The notes beneath the pieces were generated by a model. The model ran no database searches. It had not been told where the DNA came from and was given only the letters and a program-made list of their open reading frames with translations. This document shows, in pieces, positions 6,334-12,817 of a stretch of 13,927 nt of DNA. Position 1 is the first letter of the stretch; every line of letters begins with the position of its first letter. The stretch comes from JBAYST01 sp041676005. GTDB lineage: Bacteria > Bacillota_I > Bacilli_A > RFN20 > CAG-826. Location: the NCBI GenBank assembly GCA_041676005.1, contig JBAYST010000023.1:1-13927 (forward strand), written 5' to 3'. The position numbers were made by a program, and so were the translations under genes.

Positions 6334-6969
6334 ATGTTTATCACATTAGAAGGACCTGAAGGTAGCGGAAAGACATCCGCGGTAAAAACAGTCGTCAAAA
6401 AATTGACTGAAATGGGATACGACGTCGTTCAGACACGTGAGCCAGGCGGAACCCCAATTGCCGAACAAATCCGTCAAGTGATTTTAGATGTCAATAACAC
6501 TAAACTCGATCCACGAGCAGAAGCTCTTTTATATGCCGCTTCTAGAAGACAGCATTTAGTCGAAAAAGTTTGGCCTGCTTTAAAAGAAGGTAAAATTGTC
6601 ATTTGCGATCGTTTCTTAGATTCTTCGCTTGCTTATCAAGGTGGAGCACGCAAGTTAGGAATTGATAATGTTTTAAACATCAACATGTTCGCTACAGAAG
6701 GTACTTTCCCGGATTTAACTTTGTTATTTGATATAGATCCTGAACTCGGGCTAGAAAGAATCGCCACAAACACAAATCGAGAAATCAATCGTTTAGATTT
6801 GGAGAAACTCGAATTTCATAAATTGGTTCGAAAAACATTTTTAGAATTAGCTAAACGCTGGCCAGAAAGATACATCATCATCGATGCGAGTCGCTCGATT
6901 GAAGAAGTTGCCAATGCTACTTATGAGGCAATTATGGATAAATTACATGCAAGTAGAGGAATATCTTAG
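6334..6969 (+). CDS. tmk: Thymidylate kinase (dTMP kinase)
   Basis: Tmk phosphorylates dTMP to dTDP with ATP, an essential step of dTTP synthesis. The 211-residue protein has the P-loop GPEGSGKT (7-14), TREPGGT (34-40) for dTMP binding, the DR[YF] motif DRFLDSSLAYQG (92-103), the adenine-side segment DLTLLFDIDPE (127-137) and a LID-like loop around NTNREINRLD (146-155). The P-loop has no basic residue in its second half while the LID holds Arg149 and Arg153, so it looks like the type with LID-borne arginines. Length is normal. It starts from AGGAG 6 nt upstream. Its end overlaps the proposed holB start by 23 nt. The recR-tmk-holB neighbourhood links precursor supply with the clamp loader. Confidence 0.96.
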   Translation: MFITLEGPEGSGKTSAVKTVVKKLTEMGYDVVQTREPGGTPIAEQIRQVILDVNNTKLDPRAEALLYAASRRQHLVEKVWPALKEGKIVICDRFLDSSLAYQGGARKLGIDNVLNINMFATEGTFPDLTLLFDIDPELGLERIATNTNREINRLDLEKLEFHKLVRKTFLELAKRWPERYIIIDASRSIEEVANATYEAIMDKLHASRGIS

Positions 6970-7930
6970 AAAATATCAGCCAATCATCTATCAAACACTC
7001 GCTAATGCTTTAAAAAGCGATTCACTTTCTCACGCATATTTAATAAGCGGCGACTCTGGCACTCCTTTGCTCGAAGTTGCAATTCACTTAGCAAAATCTA
7101 TTTTATGCGACAAACCAAATCCTTTCGCTTGCGAAACATGTCTGACTTGCACGCGAATCGACGATGGAAATTATCCGGATTTCATTGTTTTAGATGGAAG
7201 CAAAGAAACGATAAAAAAAGAGATGATTCTAAATTTAGAGTCTAACTTTGATCGCGCGGCCTTTGAATCTAAAGGCAAAAAAATTTACATTTTAAATCTC
7301 GTTGAAACCATTAACGCCGCGACCATCAATTCACTTTTAAAATTTCTTGAAGAGCCCGGTAAAGAAATCTATGCTTTTTTAACAACTAATAACATCTCTA
7401 ATGTTTTACCGACCATCATTTCTCGTTGTCAAATTTTAAAATTAAAGCCTATTGATCGTGGAGAAATTATCGCTAGAGCAATAGATTTAGGAATCGAAAA
7501 AGAAGATGCAGAATTACTCTCATATTTTTACAATGACGAGGTTTTAATAAAAGTGGCTTTCATTGAAGATAGAAATTACAAATTAGCAAAAGCAGCGTTT
7601 TTAGATTTGGTCGAAGGCTTAACCAAAGGGTTAGATGAGGCGACGTTTATTGCAGAAGTAAAAGTCTCGCCTTTGCTCAGCTCTAAAGAATCTGCTCGTT
7701 TTTTCTTTGATATGTTAATTTCCTTTTTTGAAGATATCGAGTCTTATAAACATTCCAATCATATATTTTTAACCTCGTTAAGTGATAGAATAGAACAACT
7801 GGCGGCGGTTTTTAAAAGAAGCGAAGACATTCTCGTCGAAATTTTAAAAGCTCGTAGTCAAATTTCTCTTAATCTCAACATCGCTCTTTTGTTAGATCAT
7901 ATTATGTTTACGATTAGAAAGGAGTCATAA
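6947..7930 (+). CDS. holB: DNA polymerase III subunit delta'
   Basis: HolB (delta') is the stator subunit of the clamp loader and completes the ring with DnaX and delta. The 327-residue protein has SHAYLISG (28-35) leading into a degenerate P-loop (GDSGTPLLEV, 35-44) that lacks the Lys-Thr needed for ATP, so it probably does not bind nucleotide. Zinc ligands Cys54, Cys62, Cys65 and Cys68 follow, then SLLKFLEEPG, ending in the SRC motif of ISRCQIL, which supplies the arginine finger to DnaX. The start is somewhat uncertain: ATG 6947 gives MQVEEYLRKYQP and aligns with homologues but has no close Shine-Dalgarno; in-frame ATGs at 6923 and 6884 would extend further into tmk. It ends immediately before the ricT start (0 nt gap). 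Confidence 0.92.
   Translation: MQVEEYLRKYQPIIYQTLANALKSDSLSHAYLISGDSGTPLLEVAIHLAKSILCDKPNPFACETCLTCTRIDDGNYPDFIVLDGSKETIKKEMILNLESNFDRAAFESKGKKIYILNLVETINAATINSLLKFLEEPGKEIYAFLTTNNISNVLPTIISRCQILKLKPIDRGEIIARAIDLGIEKEDAELLSYFYNDEVLIKVAFIEDRNYKLAKAAFLDLVEGLTKGLDEATFIAEVKVSPLLSSKESARFFFDMLISFFEDIESYKHSNHIFLTSLSDRIEQLAAVFKRSEDILVEILKARSQISLNLNIALLLDHIMFTIRKES
7918..7924 (+). promoter_or_regulatory. ricT ribosome binding site
   Basis: AAAGGAG lies 6 nt before the ricT ATG at 7931, wholly within the last codons of holB. It fixes the ricT start. Confidence 0.8.
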
Positions 7931-8785
7931 ATGCAAGACGAATTTTTTGAATATAACTATAACTACACGCATTATATTGGTGTTAAGTTTGCCGACGCAA
8001 AACGCGCATATTTTTTTGGGACCGATCTTAAAGATTTAAAAGAAGGTGACAAAGTAATCGTTGAAACCATTCGCGGGCGAGAATTAGGAACAACGGTCAC
8101 TGAATTGATGGAGATTTCTAATTACACTTCTTCTTTAACTTTAAAACCAATTATCAGACTTGCGGATAATAGTGATATTCGCGGTTATGAACAAAATCTC
8201 AAAGATGCTAAAGAGGCAATGAAAATCTGCGCACAAATTATTAAAGATTTAAATCTTGAGATGAATCTTTTATCGGCCGAATACACTTTAGATAAAGCAA
8301 AAATTATTTTTTCTTATGTCGCAGATGAACGAGTCGATTTTAGAGAATTATTAAAATTATTAGCGGCGCGTTTAAGAACGAGAATAGAACTGAGGCAAAT
8401 CGGTTCGCGAGACAAGGCTAAACTCATCGGAGGAATTGGAATTTGTGGTTTGCCATTATGCTGTGCAACATTCTTAAATGAATTTGACGGAATTTCTATT
8501 AACCGCGCTAAGAATCAAATGCTCGCCATTAACATTCCAAAGCTAAGTGGTCACTGCGGCAAACTCATCTGCTGCTTAAAATATGAAGATGAAGCATATG
8601 CCGAAGCAAAAAAAGAATTCCCGCCTATTGGTGAGCAGGTGTTAATTGAAGGAAAAAAATATTGGGTCGGTTCGATCAATATTATCTCTAAAGCAATCAA
8701 GCTGGATTCTGATAATGATATTAAAATCGTTTCGATTGACGAGTATAAAAAGATTCAAGCGAAAAATGAAGCGAAAAGAAAATAA
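7931..8785 (+). CDS. ricT: PSP1-domain protein RicT (YaaT), RNase Y specificity factor
   Basis: In B. subtilis RicT (YaaT) forms a complex with RicA and RicF that carries iron-sulfur clusters and directs RNase Y maturation of certain mRNAs; it also affects sporulation, competence and biofilm formation. This 284-residue protein starts YIGVKFADAKRAYFFG, has the PSP1 core through about 170 (KAKIIFSYVADERVDFRELL, 122-141; LRTRIELRQIGSRDKAKLIGG, 148-168) and then the diagnostic cysteine clusters ICGLPLCC (171-178) and HCGKLICC (208-215), which fit Fe-S ligation. Length is close to the family. It follows holB with no gap and precedes rsmI by 2 nt, the same neighbours as in B. subtilis except that yabA is missing. 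RicA and RicF are not in this window, so whether the full complex exists is unknown. Confidence 0.93.
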   Translation: MQDEFFEYNYNYTHYIGVKFADAKRAYFFGTDLKDLKEGDKVIVETIRGRELGTTVTELMEISNYTSSLTLKPIIRLADNSDIRGYEQNLKDAKEAMKICAQIIKDLNLEMNLLSAEYTLDKAKIIFSYVADERVDFRELLKLLAARLRTRIELRQIGSRDKAKLIGGIGICGLPLCCATFLNEFDGISINRAKNQMLAINIPKLSGHCGKLICCLKYEDEAYAEAKKEFPPIGEQVLIEGKKYWVGSINIISKAIKLDSDNDIKIVSIDEYKKIQAKNEAKRK

Positions 8786-8787
8786 AG

Positions 8788-9639
8788 ATGAAACGCTCAC
8801 TTTCTTTTAAGGACAATGTTCCGCTTTTATATTTGATCGCTACCCCTATTGGTAATTTACAAGAGTTTTCACCACGAGCGATTTCAACAATTCAAGAATC
8901 TGATTTTATTGCTTGCGAAGATACGAGAAACACTTCTAAACTCCTGGATTTTTTTCAAATAAAGAAGAAACTTATCTCCTTACACGAACATAATGAAGTT
9001 GTTGCATCCAATCAAATCATCGAATTATTAAAACAAGGACAAAGGATTGCTTATCTTTCCGATGCCGGTTTCCCTGCAATCAGCGATCCGGGCGAAATCT
9101 TGGTTAAAAAATGTTTAGAAAATGAAATCAATGTCTCAGTCATCGGCGGCAGTAATGCTTTATTAGTCGCTTTAGTCGGCTCAGGTCTATCGACTGAACG
9201 CTTTTATTTTCACGGTTTTTTAAAAGCGAAAAAAACCGAACGTGAAAAAGAATTATTAAAACTAAAAGACAAGGAAGAAACCTTAATCTTTTATGAATCT
9301 CCACATCGAATCGATGAGACACTCAATAGTATGTTGATAGTCTTTGGTGACCGTCCAGCGGTTATTGCTCGCGAATTGACTAAGGTTCATGAAGAATATA
9401 TTCGAGGTCATTTAAAAGAATTAGCGGACATCGCTAAAGAAACTTTAAAAGGAGAAATGGTCATCGTTGTCAGCGGTCATGTAAGTGAGAATATTTCAAT
9501 CTCTGATGAAACAATTTTAAAAGAATACGCGTTGACTGATCTAAAACTCACGACTAAAGATCGAATTGATTTAGTCGCTAAAAAATTATCACTTCAAAAG
9601 AGACGAATTTACAATTTGATTATGAAAAACCAGCGATGA
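8788..9639 (+). CDS. rsmI: 16S rRNA (cytidine1402-2'-O)-methyltransferase
   Basis: RsmI 2'-O-methylates C1402 of 16S rRNA in the P site of the 30S subunit, using S-adenosylmethionine. The 283-residue protein belongs to the tetrapyrrole-methylase fold and shows ATPIGNL (18-24), CEDTR (43-47), LHEHNE (65-70), SDAGFPAISDPG (91-102), IGGSNALL (119-126), FYESPHR (168-174) and RELTKVHEE (195-203), followed by a small C-terminal helical domain (about 250-283). The IGGSNA loop replaces the PGPSA seen in proteobacterial members; B. subtilis has a similar Asn-Ala variant. It begins 2 nt after ricT with only a weak purine stretch before the ATG, so coupling to ricT is likely. Its TGA stop (9637-9639) lies in the loop of the terminator hairpin, marking the end of the operon. 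Confidence 0.95.
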   Translation: MKRSLSFKDNVPLLYLIATPIGNLQEFSPRAISTIQESDFIACEDTRNTSKLLDFFQIKKKLISLHEHNEVVASNQIIELLKQGQRIAYLSDAGFPAISDPGEILVKKCLENEINVSVIGGSNALLVALVGSGLSTERFYFHGFLKAKKTEREKELLKLKDKEETLIFYESPHRIDETLNSMLIVFGDRPAVIARELTKVHEEYIRGHLKELADIAKETLKGEMVIVVSGHVSENISISDETILKEYALTDLKLTTKDRIDLVAKKLSLQKRRIYNLIMKNQR

Positions 9640-9654
9640 TATTCGCTGGTTTTT
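9625..9654. terminator. Bidirectional intrinsic terminator for rsmI (+) and yfhO (-)
   Basis: A perfect 12-bp inverted repeat (9625-9636 with 9643-9654) encloses a 6-nt loop TGATAT. The stem has a GC-rich core (CCAGCG) and is flanked by A-runs on the left and T-runs on the right, so each strand reads a hairpin ending in U residues. The left arm encodes the last four rsmI codons, the TGA stop opens the loop, and the yfhO stop (9655-9653) overlaps the right end. It should end both convergent transcripts. Confidence 0.88.
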
Positions 9655-12600
9655 AATTTACCATTTTGCTTGGCTTTTTCTTTTTTTCGATGATAAGGAA
9701 TATTAAATAAGATGTAACAAACATAAACGTTCCAACCGCACTCACAATTCCTCCTGTCACTAGGTCGTCGTTTAAATATTTCATCTCGTAAGTGAACTCT
9801 CCAGGCTTAGTTAAAAATCCAACAAATCCCCCTTGTGACTTATATACTTTTAAGGATTCAGCGTGACCATCTTTATCGGTTGAAATGACTTTCCATCCTT
9901 TTTCATATGGAATAGTCGTTACAACGTAACGATACTTATCATAGTTCGTTGTAAAAGTGAATTTATTCGTTGAGACATATGTGACATTTTCAAGCGCTTT
10001 TAAATTATTTATCCGGTCATCAAAATTCTTACCAGTTTCAATAGCAATATGAATATTAGGCACATTTGTAAAGCGTGGTCGAATGACAATCGATTTAATT
10101 TCTCGTCGAGCATAAAACCCTCTTATTCCTTGCGATCTATTAAGCGTATAAGTGTCGTCATTATGATTATCATAAGTGATGACCTTACCATCTTCATCAA
10201 TCAAATAAATATCAACTTTTTGGTTCAACATATATGGAGAATTTATATAGACTGCGGTTCCTTCATCAAATTCAAAAGTTTGATTATCATCACGAGAAAC
10301 GAAAATGAAATAATGATCATTTGTGGATGAATATTGAGCTCCTTCTTGTTGAATATAGTTCAAGGGAATATCTCCGAGCTTATTAACATCATACGAGTCA
10401 GTGTTTAAGACTTTAAAGATTTGCTTTTTATATCCGGAATTCGGAGTATTATTTGTCACGACTTTTTTAAATCCGGTGAATGTGGAAGATGAATAATTCG
10501 CCTTATTTTCAAGTTTGGTGATGTCATCTTGTGCGATAGATAATATTTCATCAACAGAGTTAATATCGACGATAGCCGTTTCTAAAAACATCTGTTCACA
10601 AAGAAGAAGATCGAAAGGATCATAACGATAAACAAATGTTCCTGCTCCACCTGAAGAGTTGTCGTCAGTGTATCCGATGATTTCATCATATGAAAACCCT
10701 AACTGTGAAACGAATTCGTTTTTAAAGACATAGAAATCTTCGTTTTCAAGCTCAGGAACTTCGATAGCGTGTAAAGGAACGTTGACATCAGCTTCTTCTA
10801 AAATATCCATTTTCGTCTTATTTTTTTGAATGACATAATACTTTATTCCTAAAAAAGCATCGAGATTTGCTCGTTTATTCATATTATAAGCTGACCATCC
10901 GTCATAACCATCACTCCAACCGGTCCACCATTTAAAGTCTTTAACATTGTAGTTATAAAGAGTGTGGAACATCTGCGTTCCATTATAATTATTCATCATT
11001 CCATTATTTGAAGAACGCCCATTATCTAAGGTCGTATAGGTACGGAAATAAGTTTTGTCAAGATCATTTATCTTGTTGATAACTCCGCTTAGAGAATTAT
11101 TAATTGTCGTTCCATTATTGGCTGCTACATCTTCAGCAGAAAACGAAGTGTGGCCGTATGCAACTAGATTACCAACAGCAATAGATTCGATGATTACCAT
11201 GCCTAACATCAGATAATGAAGATAACTTTTATCGTAGAAAAATCTGATGATGAAGTAAGTGACAACGATAACCGTAATCTCAATTGCGCAAGTCCAGAAG
11301 ATGGGAACTCTTTCAGCAAAAACTGAGTATTCTTTTAATAGATAAGAAGCGGTAAATCCCGCGGCCACTACTCCGGCAATGGTAAATATCGCTCCTAAAC
11401 TAAGTGACCATTTGAAGGAATCTTTCATCTTATCGATATAAAGCACAGAGTAGGTGATAATCGAAGTATTAAGAAAGATAGACCATCTTAGATATTCAGT
11501 TGTTAAACCAAACAATGCATAGGAAATAAATGGTGAAAATAAAGAAAAGATAAAAAATGCAATTGCAATGAACACAGTGTATTTCTTCTCTTTAACTGAT
11601 TGAATAACCGCGGGAATAAATAACATCGTAATCGGAGTTGCTGACCATAAACTTCCCGCCATTTGATCGTAAGAAAGTAACCCACTCACCCCGTATACCA
11701 ATGGTGTTCCTCGATCAGAAATCGGAGGAACAAAAAAATCGATAATCGGATAATATAGACGATAACTTCGGTCTCGATCACCATCAGCGAATTTCCAACT
11801 GAAAACGACTTTTAATAAATTTTTAAAATCTCCGACTTCGTAAAATTCTTTTAAACGGTCTAAATATGTAGCCCCAGTATATCGACTTGAACTTTGCGAG
11901 GCGATAAAACACGGATAAAAAATAACTAATCCCATCATTAATCCAACGACAAAACCACTGAAACCAATTCCTAAAATCGCTAAGTTTGTTTTCCAATTAT
12001 TAAGTTTTAATCGATGAAAATATCTCCACATTGCATAGAGGAATGCACAGATTGTGAGAGCAGGAAGCAAAAAGAAATTACAAATCGATAAAAGAAATAA
12101 AGAAAACGCTAATAACCATGGTTTTTTATCTTGTAAAACTTTTTCAATGCCTAAAAGAATAAGCGGAAAGACGACAATCATATCTAAAAAATTGTTAAAC
12201 CATAAATACCAAGCCATCCATCCACAAAAAGCAAAAGCGATTGCTCCAATTCGTGCGCTGAATTCTTTTGCGCTCATTTTCTTTAAATATGTTCTAAAGA
12301 CCATTCCCCCTAAAACAATTCGAACAATAGATAAAATCGCCATCGCTTGAGGAACAAAACTGCGCGGGAAAATAATAATTGGCAAGAAGAAAGGAGAAAA
12401 CAAATAGTAATAAGCGTTGCTAGTGATATTGTCCGCGCCCAAAAAAGTATTGGGATCCCAAAAAACGAATTGTCCGGTTTTAAAAAAGGTATGCCAATCA
12501 TCATATTGATTAAAGCCCATCGGGATGTATTGCATTGTGTAATCACCCGTGTAAAGAGTGGAGAAATTACCTTTTAACAAAGGTGCAATATAAAATAGAA

Positions 12601-12721
12601 GGCTGATACCTATCAATAACAAAACAAAATAAAATGAAGAATGAATATCCAAAAGAAAAGCGAACTTCTTTTTAACCTTCCGCCAAAAACTTGGTTTGTA
12701 CTCAAAAGTTCCTTCAACCAT
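9653..12721 (-). CDS. YfhO-family polytopic membrane protein (GT-C-like)
   Basis: This 1022-residue protein belongs to the bacterial membrane protein YfhO family. B. subtilis and Listeria members are needed to add sugars to lipoteichoic acid, probably transferring a lipid-linked sugar at the outer face of the membrane. A basic N-terminus (KVKKK) leads to a first membrane helix at about 29-49, then the conserved acidic GDYTMQY motif (59-65) in the first outer loop. Some 12 more hydrophobic segments lie between about 105 and 521, a hydrophilic, presumably extracytoplasmic domain spans about 525-985, and there is a last helix near 990-1010 with a KKKK tail. It is longer than B. subtilis YfhO (about 860 residues). 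An in-frame TAA lies 6 nt before the ATG, so the start cannot be further upstream. No CsbB-like partner is in the window, so the substrate is unknown. Confidence 0.85.
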   Translation of the reverse strand: MVEGTFEYKPSFWRKVKKKFAFLLDIHSSFYFVLLLIGISLLFYIAPLLKGNFSTLYTGDYTMQYIPMGFNQYDDWHTFFKTGQFVFWDPNTFLGADNITSNAYYYLFSPFFLPIIIFPRSFVPQAMAILSIVRIVLGGMVFRTYLKKMSAKEFSARIGAIAFAFCGWMAWYLWFNNFLDMIVVFPLILLGIEKVLQDKKPWLLAFSLFLLSICNFFLLPALTICAFLYAMWRYFHRLKLNNWKTNLAILGIGFSGFVVGLMMGLVIFYPCFIASQSSSRYTGATYLDRLKEFYEVGDFKNLLKVVFSWKFADGDRDRSYRLYYPIIDFFVPPISDRGTPLVYGVSGLLSYDQMAGSLWSATPITMLFIPAVIQSVKEKKYTVFIAIAFFIFSLFSPFISYALFGLTTEYLRWSIFLNTSIITYSVLYIDKMKDSFKWSLSLGAIFTIAGVVAAGFTASYLLKEYSVFAERVPIFWTCAIEITVIVVTYFIIRFFYDKSYLHYLMLGMVIIESIAVGNLVAYGHTSFSAEDVAANNGTTINNSLSGVINKINDLDKTYFRTYTTLDNGRSSNNGMMNNYNGTQMFHTLYNYNVKDFKWWTGWSDGYDGWSAYNMNKRANLDAFLGIKYYVIQKNKTKMDILEEADVNVPLHAIEVPELENEDFYVFKNEFVSQLGFSYDEIIGYTDDNSSGGAGTFVYRYDPFDLLLCEQMFLETAIVDINSVDEILSIAQDDITKLENKANYSSSTFTGFKKVVTNNTPNSGYKKQIFKVLNTDSYDVNKLGDIPLNYIQQEGAQYSSTNDHYFIFVSRDDNQTFEFDEGTAVYINSPYMLNQKVDIYLIDEDGKVITYDNHNDDTYTLNRSQGIRGFYARREIKSIVIRPRFTNVPNIHIAIETGKNFDDRINNLKALENVTYVSTNKFTFTTNYDKYRYVVTTIPYEKGWKVISTDKDGHAESLKVYKSQGGFVGFLTKPGEFTYEMKYLNDDLVTGGIVSAVGTFMFVTSYLIFLIIEKKKKPSKMVN

Positions 12722-12727
12722 GATTTA

Positions 12728-12755
12728 ATTATAATGATTGTTCATCTTTTTTAAA
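12728..12755 (-). promoter_or_regulatory. Predicted promoter giving a leaderless yfhO-family mRNA
   Basis: On the minus strand, -35 TTTAAA (12755-12750; 4 of 6), a 16-bp spacer and a perfect -10 TATAAT (12733-12728) end 6 nt before the ATG at 12721. Standard spacing would put the transcription start on or next to the A of the ATG. No GGAG-like sequence precedes the gene, consistent with a leaderless transcript. Confidence 0.6.
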
Positions 12756-12773
12756 CTGAAGTTTTAAAAAACA

Positions 12774-12802
12774 TTGCATTATCACTTTGACCTTTCTAGA
12801 AT
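12774..12802 (+). promoter_or_regulatory. Predicted promoter of typA with a very short leader
   Basis: TTGCAT (12774-12779), a 17-bp spacer and TAGAAT (12797-12802; 5 of 6) would start transcription near 12809, leaving a leader of about 9 nt. A TTGACC at 12787-12792 is a better -35 match but has no -10 at a workable distance. Confidence 0.45.
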
Positions 12803-12817
12803 AGAAAAGCATTTTAT

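Noticed and set aside
12054..12577. Two plus-strand open frames (12054-12350 and 12347-12577)
   Set aside because: They lie opposite the hydrophobic segments of the yfhO-like gene. Their Lys/Arg-rich translations are what the complement of membrane-helix codons gives.
12787..12792. TTGACC as the typA -35 box
   Set aside because: A 17-19 bp spacer leads only to CATTTT or TTTTAT, or into the start codon. The TAGAAT at 12797 is too close to pair with it.
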